Assembly: GCA_965220665.1 (NCBI GenBank)
Contig: CBDCQQ010000005.1
Span: 1 to 64,000, forward strand
Source of the DNA: JAJDZL01 sp965220665
GTDB lineage: Bacteria > Pseudomonadota > Gammaproteobacteria > Arenicellales > JAJDZL01
Reading direction: 5' to 3'
DNA: 64,000 nucleotides
Shown: positions 15,001-20,612 of the stretch, in pieces
Layout: every line of letters begins with the position of its first letter
Position numbering within the stretch: position 1 is the stretch's first letter
Notes under the pieces: model-generated
What the model saw: the letters and a program-made list of their open reading frames with translations, nothing else
Told to the model about the DNA's origin: nothing
Database searches by the model: none
Program-made: the position numbers and the translations under genes

Positions 15001-18000
15001 TTGTGGTCCCCTTCTTGATGGTCACGGTAGCGTTGTTCGCGGCAGTAAAATCTTTTGGTGGCAGGGCTGTATCCGAATATGTTTGCCAAGTGACAACTAC
15101 ATCCTGTTCAGCGACTTGTGACAACCGTGCCGTAATCACAGCTTTATCACCTTCGTCCACCACCGTGTCCTCGAAATCCACAACCAAGAGATCATCATTT
15201 GTGATCGTGCCCGTAGCTCTGCCTCTAGTCGCTTCATCCAAACCGAAACCATCAGAAGGACTACTCAAAATCAGCGAAAATGTTTCGTCGGACTCTCTTA
15301 ACTCGTCCTCAGCAGTAGGTACAGTGATCGTAGCCCACGGCGATGTAGAATCGGCCGGTGCGGTCAGAGTTATTTTTTTGGGGGCGAAAACAGCGGTATA
15401 GTCTTCGAAATTCTTAGCGCTTCCATCTTCAGTGGTGTAAAACACTGTCGCCGTGGTGCCTTGAGCAAGCGTCGGTTGACCCGTAACGTAAATATTGAAG
15501 ATTAAATCATCACCTTCTGGCTTCGTCGCGTCATCCACTCGAATTCGATGCACATCATCGTCAATAATCGTAATATCGTGACGCACTACGCGAGACTGCG
15601 GTGTGATGGTTTTCGTGGGGTCCCCGCCAAAAATCTCAAACTGAAGGGTAACGGTTTCATCACCCTCAACTTGCGTATCGTGAATTGTCTGAATTTCCGC
15701 GGTGTGTTGCCAAACATCCTCGGGGAAATCTATAAGGTAAACACTGCTAAAGTCGCCTTCGGTTTTAATTCGACAATGGTTACCCCCAAAACTACCTCTG
15801 TTCGCTTCGGTAAGAAACACATCTTCACTAGGATCTGAATTATCCGGTTGACCTTTTACATTTGCCTTACCTTTGACTATTGTCTCTTCATAACTGCTGA
15901 AATCCGTAACGGCACCAAATAGACAAACTCGAAATGTTCTTTTAAGCAGAGGTCGTCGATAGCGTTGTGGCAAGTGGGTAAACACTCCATCGAGATTTTT
16001 CGGGCGGCGATGAAAGTCGATTTTGAGTTTGCCGCCCTCTCGAACGGTGGTTTGCTGTCCAGGAGGAATAAAAAAGGTGATTCCATCATCGTCAACAATC
16101 TTAACTTCCCCCGTACTGGTAGCAGGATTAACTAAACCCTCCTGAGCATCGTATAACCGCAGCCGAAACACCTCATCTCCTTCGACTCGATTATCATGAT
16201 TTACAAAAATTTCCACAGACTTGGTGGTTTCGCCAGGTGCGAAAACAACTTCCTTCGAGGTGTTTTTGTCTTCGTAGTCCCCCGGTTCTCCATACTCACG
16301 ATTCGGATTTGTTCGAAATTTCCCGTATTTGTCACCATCCAGAATTTTGTACTTAACTTTGACTTCGTGCTTCACCGGCACGGGTATACCAATCACGAAA
16401 AAAACCGAAACGGGCTTATCTTTCTCGGCCAAGATTTCGTGTATTTCCCCAAACTTCAAATCCACCTTGACACTCTTATCGATTCCTGAGTCACCCACCT
16501 TATGGCTTTTGATTCCAACGACTGAGACCTCTGGCAAATCATTGTCGACAATGGTTCCTATACCCTCATCGTCCTTAAGCATGCCATGAGGGGCATGAGA
16601 AAGCAGCACAACAAACGTCTCCTCTAACTCTGCCTCGATATCATCAGTGGTCGGCACCTCGATCTCAGCAGTCGTTTGGCCGGCCGGAATTGTTATTGTC
16701 TGTTCTGTAAATCGTTCGTAATCACGGTCAATATGCCGCGCCGCATTCGCTCCGCTGCCATCCTCTGTCTGCCAACGCATAGACACCGGACGTTCCGAAG
16801 GTGTCGATAAGGAGACTGTAAACGTAACAGTGCCGCCTTCGGTGACCTTAGGCGCATCAGCGATACTGATTTCCGGGCGGGCATCGTCGTCGCGGATGGT
16901 AGCAGTGCTTCTTTTTTTGGCGATGACCTGTTCAGATTTCAGACCATTGATGCCTGTTACCGAATCAATTACCAACTGGAAGGTTTCACGGCCTTCGTCT
17001 ACATTGTCCTGAAAGGTTAGTACACGCGCCAGACCACGGGTTTCACCTGCTGGAATAACGAGCACTTGACTGACCTTTTGTTCGTAGTCCTTCTCTTCTT
17101 TACTGCTGTCTGTTGTAACACCATCCGTCGCGGTACCGTCTTCGGTGCTCCAAGTAATGGAGACATCGTTCGTCACGGCTTCGCTCAACTCCACAGGGAT
17201 TTGAGCATAACCCCCTTCAGTGACGATAGCAGCATCACGAGCCGAAACCACGGCTATTCCATCATATATCTTGGCTTCGACATCCATGAACTGCTCATTA
17301 TTTGCAAGCACCAAATCCCCGTCTCGCTTGGCTATTGCGTCCGGTTCGATTCTCACTGAGAAAGTTTCTATCCCTTCATCGTTGCTGTCAGGGAAAGTAT
17401 CAACGCTAAATTCAACAGAAGTCTCACCGATCTCGATAGGAATTGGAGTCCTTTGATGTTTAAAATAATCTTCCTCTTCTGTGGCGGTGCCCGTTTGGAC
17501 AGTCCGCCAGTACACGAATATTTTTCTCGTCCAGGCACGATTGAGTTCCGCTCGAAACACAACTGGCTCACCTTCGGGAACCGCGTCCGCTGGAGGGTGT
17601 ACGGTCAGAATCAGAGACTCGTCGTCATTGATGATTGTTCCGATTGCATCATATGTACTTTCGTTGGACGGAAAGGTGGCATTTTTTTGTTTCTGGAAAC
17701 GAACGACGACAGTCTCGTTTCTCTCATTGTCGGCATCGCCGAGAACCTTCACGCCAATTGATTTTTTTGTTTCGCCGGGACTGAAAGTAAGTTTGCCAGT
17801 TTTCTTTTCGAAATCTTCATTTTCCTTTGCGGCGCTGTCATCCGAGTGGGTGGAATATTCGACCGTTACCTCCCTCGCGCTGGGACGATCAAGGCTGACA
17901 TCAAAGTTAAGGAAGACGTTTTGGTTTCTTTTATCACCTTCCAAAACCGCGGGAGAGGTGACAGAAATCACCGGGGTAGGGTCGTCGTCTTTGATAGTTG

Positions 18001-18967
18001 CAATTCTCTCTAGGAAAGGAATAGGAAGCAAAGCATCTTTGCTAGGAAAGAAATAAATATTTTTTTCACCATCTATCCTCAAAAGGAACTTTTCGTCAGG
18101 TTCGTCAATAATATCTTCCGTAGTCGGAATAATGACAGTGCGAGTCTGCTCACCCTCAGACCAGGTCACTAGCCGCTGCACGGTCTCAGGAATGAAAGAG
18201 TAATCTGAATTACTTGCAGGCGTCGATACTTCATCAGACGTGTAAACATAGACATGGGCGTATTCACCTTTTTTAAGTTCACGGTCCAAAGTCAGCTCAA
18301 ACTTAGCGTCGTCACCTTCATTTACCGTAACTTCCTGGACTGTGAGATTGGTAAAGTCGTCGTCGATATCGTTGATTCGAACAATCAGCGAAACTGACTT
18401 CGCCCCTCCGGGGAACTCAATGCTGTTTATGTGATCATACTGCCGAGACAAGCGAATTTCAAACAACTCATCGTTCTCAATCAGCGCATCGTCGATGATA
18501 TGAATCCGTATTGAATCAACGATGTCGGTTTCTGAATTGATAGTATTGCCGGTAATTTGACCGCCACTAAGGTGCAGATTCCCTCTTTTGTTTGTACTAC
18601 CACTACTGGTTGGTCGAAGATAGAATTGAAAGTCTCCGGTAACCCAATCCCGCGGGCTAGAGCTTGTAGGCAGAGCACCCCCTTGAACTTTGGCAGAAAT
18701 TTCAATAAGTTCAACCTTGAGAGAGTTCCAGGCATCCTTACCGATGATGAGTGGTATTTCAAGGACCTGATATTCAGCAGCCTTTACTTCATTTACACTT
18801 AAAATCTTGCTGGTGTCAACCCCGAAATTGACCAGTCGGTCTTGAGCCAACGCAAATGGAGATATGAAGAAAAAGGCGGCCGCAAGGATCAGCGCGCACC
18901 ACAGGGAGATTGATTTAGCCCGCGCAACGATGCCGAAATCAAACTTTTGTTGATATTCTTCAATCAT
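1..18967 (-). CDS. Giant secreted Calx-beta/cadherin repeat adhesin-like protein (C-terminus beyond window)
   Basis: I read this frame by register from 18967 to the left edge for the non-repetitive part and for one copy of each repeat type, and found no stop, so at least 6,322 codons are open. The start ATG at 18967 follows an AGGTGA ribosome binding site about 8 nt upstream. Residues 1-41 form a signal peptide with hydrophobic core ALILAAAFFFISPFALA, cut before QDRL. The N-terminal ~1,950 residues (18967 to ~13110) are diverse modules of about 110-130 residues, each ending in acidic DDD/DND linkers typical of Calx-beta domains, plus one cadherin-like module near 14830-14530 (SINADSGVLSL, then YEDP and KATDEDGN). 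The rest is an array of nearly identical A and B units. Calx-beta and cadherin modules bind Ca2+ between domains. By family this is probably a cell-surface or secreted adhesin, but the C-terminus that would show the export route is outside the window. No RTX nonapeptides or transporter genes are visible here. Confidence 0.9.
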   Translation of the reverse strand, partial: MIEEYQQKFDFGIVARAKSISLWCALILAAAFFFISPFALAQDRLVNFGVDTSKILSVNEVKAAEYQVLEIPLIIGKDAWNSLKVELIEISAKVQGGALPTSSSPRDWVTGDFQFYLRPTSSGSTNKRGNLHLSGGQITGNTINSETDIVDSIRIHIIDDALIENDELFEIRLSRQYDHINSIEFPGGAKSVSLIVRINDIDDDFTNLTVQEVTVNEGDDAKFELTLDRELKKGEYAHVYVYTSDEVSTPASNSDYSFIPETVQRLVTWSEGEQTRTVIIPTTEDIIDEPDEKFLLRIDGEKNIYFFPSKDALLPIPFLERIATIKDDDPTPVISVTSPAVLEGDKRNQNVFLNFDVSLDRPSAREVTVEYSTHSDDSAAKENEDFEKKTGKLTFSPGETKKSIGVKVLGDADNERNETVVVRFQKQKNATFPSNESTYDAIGTIINDDESLILTVHPPADAVPEGEPVVFRAELNRAWTRKIFVYWRTVQTGTATEEEDYFKHQRTPIPIEIGETSVEFSVDTFPDSNDEGIETFSVRIEPDAIAKRDGDLVLANNEQFMDVEAKIYDGIAVVSARDAAIVTEGGYAQIPVELSEAVTNDVSITWSTEDGTATDGVTTDSSKEEKDYEQKVSQVLVIPAGETRGLARVLTFQDNVDEGRETFQLVIDSVTGINGLKSEQVIAKKRSTATIRDDDARPEISIADAPKVTEGGTVTFTVSLSTPSERPVSMRWQTEDGSGANAARHIDRDYERFTEQTITIPAGQTTAEIEVPTTDDIEAELEETFVVLLSHAPHGMLKDDEGIGTIVDNDLPEVSVVGIKSHKVGDSGIDKSVKVDLKFGEIHEILAEKDKPVSVFFVIGIPVPVKHEVKVKYKILDGDKYGKFRTNPNREYGEPGDYEDKNTSKEVVFAPGETTKSVEIFVNHDNRVEGDEVFRLRLYDAQEGLVNPATSTGEVKIVDDDGITFFIPPGQQTTVREGGKLKIDFHRRPKNLDGVFTHLPQRYRRPLLKRTFRVCLFGAVTDFSSYEETIVKGKANVKGQPDNSDPSEDVFLTEANRGSFGGNHCRIKTEGDFSSVYLIDFPEDVWQHTAEIQTIHDTQVEGDETVTLQFEIFGGDPTKTITPQSRVVRHDITIIDDDVHRIRVDDATKPEGDDLIFNIYVTGQPTLAQGTTATVFYTTEDGSAKNFEDYTAVFAPKKITLTAPADSTSPWATITVPTAEDELRESDETFSLILSSPSDGFGLDEATRGRATGTITNDDLLVVDFEDTVVDEGDKAVITARLSQVAEQDVVVTWQTYSDTALPPKDFTAANNATVTIKKGTTTATVEVVTIADGIDEPDEDFEVRFVKAQPAIVQGGAHGVVAIRDHDPGSVSFTAQSATVEENKVWTSSQPSTSGQPFGDLTWVKSGADEALFSINADSGVLSLPAQNYEDPVDANKNNVYEVIVKATDEDGNTFITEKPVTVTVTDVNTQVQVPKPGPTSENSSRPYSIRVFHSGKEEGSRVTLKWQTLTDSDGDNPADETDYTVYSEPQELVLGNGSSTQIKIQLLNDNVDEPDETFRVRFFDLSDGTANDDVKFIDSKDGKTAVTEIEVVATIRDDDERGVTISKSGLSLLEADDASTDSVKEHETEYTVVLDSEPTGDVSIAVESGDTSVAAVSTASLEFTPENWNQPQTVTITAQDDTLDNAGDERATTITHTLSADDTDYVDVVAAEIDLTVIDDDTAVVSVSNAEAVDEGDDPAVTDDMTFTVSIDRVSGKEITVPFTIGGTATKDQDYTTPATLSVIIKSGDQSGNIVIPVKGDVMDEEDESITVTLGTPVNAEVDSKKSEASGTIKDNDDPPTGISLSVDTQTIAENLTKGATVTVTAAVTGGTSYAADKDVVVSVGGGTDDTALEGTDFDTVDDFTIKIPAGTIDAEEEFLLTPKDDKKVEESEILSVAGTLADVDITGTTITITDDDTRGIVVDPVKLTLLESDTVSTEDVSENRGEYEVVLQSEPTGTVTVNVSSGDEKAAVVDKPSLTFTASTWATAQKVTVTAVDDALDNDGDKREASIVHTVSASGTDYADQTASNVEVTVSDDEDAPTVSVSDAAAVTEGDDPKVTVDMSFEVSLSGASDRVVSVPYTLGGTAVADDDYIDPSKTVTIAAGETTGTIVVKVKGDVIDESNETIVVTLGTPTNAAVSSVQGAGTASGTIEDDDATPTVTLRLSAASINESGASNSSTVTAQLSAVTYEAVEVEVSVPGGSRLTQSGTTLTIAAGATASTGTVTLTADDNKIDAANQVVTVSGAASGSGVANPADVELTIVDDDTRGVTVTGSPIEIDEADDDNEDNGRQDQGTYSVVLTSEPTASVVINMTLPKDAAFGLDKTSLTFSTSDWETAQVVTVTAKDDSIDNDGDAREGTIKHALVSSSDYSGEEVADVAVKVVDDDAAPGGIVLKADVDTIAENAATATVTVTAEVSGDTTYADETTVSVAVGDAKDSALEGTDYANVADFEIKIAAGASSATNTFSLDPTDDTLDEDTETLSIQAASGDLKIAPLAIDITDNDATPTVTLRLSAASINESGASNSSTVTAQLSAVTYEAVEVEVSVPGGSRLTQSGTTLTIAAGATASTGTVTLTADDNKIDAANQVVTVSGAASGSGVANPADVELTIVDDDTRGVTVTGSPIEIDEADDDNEDNGRQDQGTYSVVLTSEPTASVVINMTLPKDAAFGLDKTSLTFSTSDWETAQVVTVTAKDDSIDNDGDAREGTIKHALVSSSDYSGEEVADVAVKVVDDDAAPGGIVLKADVDTIAENAATATVTVTAEVSGDTTYADETTVSVAVGDAKDSALEGTDYANVADFEIKIAAGASSATNTFSLDPTDDTLDEDTETLSIQAASGDLKIAPLAIDITDNDATPTVTLRLSAASINESGASNSSTVTAQLSAVTYEAVEVEVSVPGGSRLTQSGTTLTIAAGATASTGTVTLTADDNKIDAANQVVTVSGAASGSGVANPADVELTIVDDDTRGVTVTGSPIEIDEADDDNEDNGRQDQGTYSVVLTSEPTASVVINMTLPKDAAFGLDKTSLTFSTSDWETAQVVTVTAKDDSIDNDGDAREGTIKHALVSSSDYSGEEVADVAVKVVDDDAAPGGIVLKADVDTIAENAATATVTVTAEVSGDTTYADETTVSVAVGDAKDSALEGTDYANVADFEIKIAAGASSATNTFSLDPTDDTLDEDTETLSIQAASGDLKIAPLAIDITDNDATPTIVLSASPAAVSEDDAATKITVTATLSGGTQFGSDQNLAITVGTATAGAGIAEADKDHVSVAPFDIKISAGAGSGEGSFTLTPEDDTIHEPSEQVPINGALTGVTVTGTAVTINDDDTEPKRFTLKAHIGAGDAKVTVAENVQTAPTISVTVSLAGETTFSTSKTVNVSVGDTDDTATAVDDYEAVADFSITILAEQSSGTGTFKFTPVNDAVDEEDEVVSVSGSLSGTDDSVGLATITVTDDDTRGIRVDPVKLTLLESDTASTQDVSENQGEYEVVLQSEPTGTVTVNVSSGDDKAAVVDKPSLTFSASTWATAQVVTVTAVDDALDNDGDAREASIVHTVSASDTDYADQTASNVEVTVSDDEDAPTVSVSDAAAVTEGDDPKVTVDMSFEVSLSGASDRVVSVPYTLGGTAVADDDYIDPSKTVTIAAGETTGTIVVKVKGDVIDESNETIVVTLGTPTNAAVSSVQGAGTASGTIEDDDATPTVTLRLSAASINESGASNSSTVTAQLSAVTYEAVEVEVSVPGGSRLTQSGTTLTIAAGATASTGTVTLTADDNKIDAANQVVTVSGAASGSGVANPADVELTIVDDDTRGVTVTGSPIEIDEADDDNEDNGRQDQGTYSVVLTSEPTASVVINMTLPKDAAFGLDKTSLTFSTSDWETAQVVTVTAKDDSIDNDGDAREGTIKHALVSSSDYSGEEVADVAVKVVDDDAAPGGIVLKADVDTIAENAATATVTVTAEVSGDTTYADETTVSVAVGDAKDSALEGTDYANVADFEIKIAAGASSATNTFSLDPTDDTLDEDTETLSIQAASGDLKIAPLAIDITDNDATPTVTLRLSAASINESGASNSSTVTAQLSAVTYEAVEVEVSVPGGSRLTQSGTTLTIAAGATASTGTVTLTADDNKIDAANQVVTVSGAASGSGVANPADVELTIVDDDTRGVTVTGSPIEIDEADDDNEDNGRQDQGTYSVVLTSEPTASVVINMTLPKDAAFGLDKTSLTFSTSDWETAQVVTVTAKDDSIDNDGDAREGTIKHALVSSSDYSGEEVADVAVKVVDDDAAPGGIVLKADVDTIAENAATATVTVTAEVSGDTTYADETTVSVAVGDAKDSALEGTDYANVADFEIKIAAGASSATNTFSLDPTDDTLDEDTETLSIQAASGDLKIAPLAIDITDNDATPTVTLRLSAASINESGASNSSTVTAQLSAVTYEAVEVEVSVPGGSRLTQSGTTLTIAAGATASTGTVTLTADDNKIDAANQVVTVSGAASGSGVANPADVELTIVDDDTRGVTVTGSPIEIDEADDDNEDNGRQDQGTYSVVLTSEPTASVVINMTLPKDAAFGLDKTSLTFSTSDWETAQVVTVTAKDDSIDNDGDAREGTIKHALVSSSDYSGEEVADVAVKVVDDDAAPGGIVLKADVDTIAENAATATVTVTAEVSGDTTYADETTVSVAVGDAKDSALEGTDYANVADFEIKIAAGASSATNTFSLDPTDDTLDEDTETLSIQAASGDLKIAPLAIDITDNDATPTVTLRLSAASINESGASNSSTVTAQLSAVTYEAVEVEVSVPGGSRLTQSGTTLTIAAGATASTGTVTLTADDNKIDAANQVVTVSGAASGSGVANPADVELTIVDDDTRGVTVTGSPIEIDEADDDNEDNGRQDQGTYSVVLTSEPTASVVINMTLPKDAAFGLDKTSLTFSTSDWETAQVVTVTAKDDSIDNDGDAREGTIKHALVSSSDYSGEEVADVAVKVVDDDAAPGGIVLKADVDTIAENAATATVTVTAEVSGDTTYADETTVSVAVGDAKDSALEGTDYANVADFEIKIAAGASSATNTFSLDPTDDTLDEDTETLSIQAASGDLKIAPLAIDITDNDATPTVTLRLSAASINESGASNSSTVTAQLSAVTYEAVEVEVSVPGGSRLTQSGTTLTIAAGATASTGTVTLTADDNKIDAANQVVTVSGAASGSGVANPADVELTIVDDDTRGVTVTGSPIEIDEADDDNEDNGRQDQGTYSVVLTSEPTASVVINMTLPKDAAFGLDKTSLTFSTSDWETAQVVTVTAKDDSIDNDGDAREGTIKHALVSSSDYSGEEVADVAVKVVDDDAAPGGIVLKADVDTIAENAATATVTVTAEVSGDTTYADETTVSVAVGDAKDSALEGTDYANVADFEIKIAAGASSATNTFSLDPTDDTLDEDTETLSIQAASGDLKIAPLAIDITDNDATPTIVLSASPAAVSEDDAATKITVTATLSGGTQFGSDQNLAITVGTATAGAGIAEADKDHVSVAPFDIKISAGAGSGEGSFTLTPEDDTIHEPSEQVPINGALTGVTVTGTAVTINDDDTEPKRFTLKAHIGAGDAKVTVAENVQTAPTISVTVSLAGETTFSTSKTVNVSVGDTDDTATAVDDYEAVADFSITILAEQSSGTGTFKFTPVNDAVDEEDEVVSVSGSLSGTDDSVGLATITVTDDDTRGIRVDPVKLTLLESDTASTQDVSENQGEYEVVLQSEPTGTVTVNVSSGDDKAAVVDKPSLTFSASTWATAQVVTVTAVDDALDNDGDAREASIVHTVSASDTDYADQTASNVEVTVSDDEDAPTVSVSDAAAVTEGDDPKVTVDMSFEVSLSGASDRVVSVPYTLGGTAVADDDYIDPSKTVTIAAGETTGTIVVKVKGDVIDESNETIVVTLGTPTNAAVSSVQGAGTASGTIEDDDATPTVTLRLSAASINESGASNSSTVTAQLSAVTYEAVEVEVSVPGGSRLTQSGTTLTIAAGATASTGTVTLTADDNKIDAANQVVTVSGAASGSGVANPADVELTIVDDDTRGVTVTGSPIEIDEADDDNEDNGRQDQGTYSVVLTSEPTASVVINMTLPKDAAFGLDKTSLTFSTSDWETAQVVTVTAKDDSIDNDGDAREGTIKHALVSSSDYSGEEVADVAVKVVDDDAAPGGIVLKADVDTIAENAATATVTVTAEVSGDTTYADETTVSVAVGDAKDSALEGTDYANVADFEIKIAAGASSATNTFSLDPTDDTLDEDTETLSIQAASGDLKIAPLAIDITDNDATPTVTLR
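20..1066 (-). repeat. Repeat unit A, copy 1 (1,047 bp, 349 residues)
   Basis: This is the most C-terminal A copy in the window. It encodes three beta-sandwich modules of about 115 residues. The first starts at PTVTLRLSAASINES, the second at TRGVTVTGSPIEIDEADDD and the third at APGGIVLKADVDTIAENA, and each is closed by an acidic DDD or DND turn. Bases 1-19 match the start of another A unit rather than of B, so the array continues to the left. Confidence 0.9.
1067..2527 (-). repeat. Repeat segment B, copy 1 (1,461 bp, 487 residues)
   Basis: B sits in frame between A units. It encodes about four beta-sandwich modules, starting at PTIVLSASPAAVSEDD. Its last module has the classic Calx-beta sequence, with VTEGDD, then YIDPSKTVTIAAGETTG and GTIEDDD. 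The same segment recurs at 7763-9223 exactly 6,696 bp away. Several stretches read in more than one frame are identical between the two copies. Confidence 0.88.
2528..7762 (-). repeat. Tandem array of five A units (copies 2-6)
   Basis: Five head-to-tail 1,047-bp units with junctions near 3574, 4621, 5668 and 6715. Landmark sequences recur at exact 1,047-bp spacing. Translations in several frames, including non-coding ones, are the same in every copy, so synonymous positions are conserved too. That points to recent duplication or ongoing gene conversion rather than protein-level selection alone. Confidence 0.92.
7763..9223 (-). repeat. Repeat segment B, copy 2
   Basis: This is the second full B segment and appears identical to 1067-2527. 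It separates a five-unit block of A from a three-unit block. B plus five A units gives the 6,696-bp higher-order period seen between the two B copies. Confidence 0.88.
9224..12364 (-). repeat. Tandem array of three A units (copies 7-9)
   Basis: Three head-to-tail A units with junctions near 10270 and 11317, again at exact 1,047-bp spacing and with no difference seen from copies 1-6. This is the N-terminal end of the perfect array. Confidence 0.92.
12365..13110 (-). repeat. Partial, diverging copy of segment B
   Basis: About 745 bp match the C-terminal half of B. From 12365 to about 12781 I see no difference. The first mismatch is at 12782 (TACCCGACG instead of TATCCGACG), more substitutions follow (for example the codons near 12820), and similarity to B stops around 13110. 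This is the N-terminal boundary of the homogenised array. Confidence 0.8.
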
Positions 18968-18970
18968 CGC

Positions 18971-19002
18971 AGAAATCACCTGAAGTGCTCCAGGTGATTT
19001 CT
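18971..19002 (-). promoter_or_regulatory. 12-8-12 hairpin covering the giant gene's ribosome binding site
   Basis: AGAAATCACCTG (18971-18982) and CAGGTGATTTCT (18991-19002) are perfect 12-bp arms around the 8-nt loop AAGTGCTC. On the minus-strand transcript the 3' arm contains the AGGTGA ribosome binding site for the ATG at 18967. The structure starts 6 nt after the stop codon of the small upstream gene. No T-run follows, so a simple terminator is unlikely. Translational gating or attenuation is an inference. Confidence 0.6.
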
Positions 19003-19007
19003 GATAC

Positions 19008-19499
19008 TTATTTTTCCAAAAAATAATAAACATAACTTGTCATCATTGACAAAGAATGTCTGTATTCTCCGTTTCCCTTAGCATTGACATATACGCCTCT
19101 GAGTACACCACCCTTGTCTATAGTGACTCCACCCGCCGTACCGCCAGCAGATAACACAATATCTCCAGTTGGCCCTATATCGGCAGCAGCCCCACTATCT
19201 TCTGTTCTGAATAGTTGAACACGGACTGCACCAAAAGCATCGTCGCCCACATCAAGGGGAATCGTTATACGGTTATCGACATTTGTCTCTTTAATGGGTT
19301 CTTCAGTAGCTCTAACCCTGAAATTGACTTCAGTGTCAAGTTGTTGGGACTGGGCGAGTTCAAATGGCGGCGCGTAGTAAAAGAAACCTGCAAATAATAG
19401 CGCACGCCAAATGAACTCCACTTTGCTCATACCAGAGGGTCTGGTCCTCCCCCTCCTTTTACGACATGATTGAATATTCTTATTTGACATCTGGTGCAT
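19008..19499 (-). CDS. Small secreted protein resembling the giant protein's N-terminus
   Basis: A 163-residue protein if started at ATG 19499, which has a GGAA about 5 nt upstream. An internal ATG (residue 24) gives a more ordinary signal peptide. The hydrophobic segment FIWRALLFAGFFYYAPP ends in ELAQ, close to the ISPFALAQ of the giant protein. After it, ITIPLDVGDDAFGAVRVQLF can be aligned with LEIPLIIGKDAWNSLKVELI in the giant protein, so it looks like a truncated paralogue of that N-terminal cap. It lies just upstream on the same strand, separated only by the 12-8-12 hairpin, so the two are probably co-transcribed. There is no known family I can name. It could be a leader, chaperone or remnant. 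Similarity was judged by eye. Confidence 0.6.
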   Translation of the reverse strand: MHQMSNKNIQSCRKRRGRTRPSGMSKVEFIWRALLFAGFFYYAPPFELAQSQQLDTEVNFRVRATEEPIKETNVDNRITIPLDVGDDAFGAVRVQLFRTEDSGAAADIGPTGDIVLSAGGTAGGVTIDKGGVLRGVYVNAKGNGEYRHSLSMMTSYVYYFLEK

Positions 19500-19830
19500 T
19501 TATTTCCAATTTGAAAGCAATTCAATCTGGTCCTATATCCTTATCGGCAAGTGTTGCCAGTGTCCATATTTCATATTGTTTTTCTTAAAATGCAAGTGTG
19601 CTTTTCTTCCATTTATTCCGCTTTTTTTCTTCCTGATTATTGCTGTTTGAATTCAAATATATACGAATATTTCATGAATAAATTCATATTCCTAAATTAG
19701 ATTTTACATATACAGGTGGTATACCGGTTAATCTGGTTTATCTGTTTGATTTTGCGAAGATATACCGACTTTTCAGTCGAATATATTTGTTGAAATTTTT
19801 TGCGGAAAAGCCTTGACAACTGCAAAATCA

Positions 19831-19850
19831 GGGGGGGGGGGGGGGGGGGG
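19831..19850. repeat. Homopolymer of 20 G
   Basis: Exactly 20 consecutive G on the plus strand, the longest homopolymer I noticed. On the plus strand it lies between a perfect TTGACA (19813-19818) and TAGACT (19851-19856), which gives a 32-nt spacer. A tract of five G would give the standard 17. It is also about 330 bp upstream of the small secreted gene on the other strand. Long G/C tracts slip during replication and are known phase-variation switches. Confidence 0.85.
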
Positions 19851-20580
19851 TAGACTCTCAAATAGGCTGGAAAGTGTCTCGGGCGGGACAACGCAAAACA
19901 CCCATATCTGAACTTCATGAACCCCATCTTAGGATAACATTTTCAGTGGGATAATCCGAAAAATAAAATCTGCTGCCAGATGTGAATACCGGACATCTCA
20001 TCCACTCACATCACAGAATTGTCGGCATTATTCGACGGCTTCCAATTTCATTCAAATACCTGCTCCATTGCCACAGTAAAGTCCACATTTTTTTGGCGGA
20101 ATCACCCGGCCACAAGGCTTCACCAGGGATTGGTTTTTCAGTGCCCGCCCCACTGTTAAATACTGTACTTTGCGAATGCAATTGAATTCTCCCGTCCTGT
20201 CAAAATTCTTGGCGACACCTGCCAATAATCAGCAGGCTTGAGAAACGCAGCGCAATCAGTTGGGCTTCAAAGTGACTTCTGACTGACTTAAAAATTCACC
20301 CGCTGACCCTTAAATCACCCTGCCCGGGGCAATTTCAGGGCGTTTCCTCAAAATAGCGTCGCTTTTGATCCGGTTTGCTTTTCGCTGGTAGGTCTGAAAT
20401 AATCCAGTAATGGCTTAACCGGTGTTGAATCTGACGTTGAATGGGCATTCATTACAATCCAGCGGAAATCAATACGCTGAAGATCTTCTGTGACGCATGC
20501 GAGTTGACACAGGCAGCTTCCACCAGCACCTTCCGCTCGGATTTTCTCCAGTGCAATTTGATGCCATTTCAACACTCTGC

Positions 20581-20612
20581 TCATCATTGAAGAGGCCCAA
20601 CTTCAATGATGA
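20581..20612. repeat. Perfect 12-bp inverted repeat with 8-nt loop
   Basis: TCATCATTGAAG and CTTCAATGATGA flank AGGCCCAA. The dimensions equal those of the hairpin at 18971-19002, but the sequence is unrelated. No T-run adjoins and its function is unknown. Confidence 0.6.

Noticed and set aside
19697..19927. Minus-strand frame crossing the poly-C tract, giving a run of prolines
   Set aside because: Depends on the homopolymer length, has no ribosome binding site and no recognisable domain.
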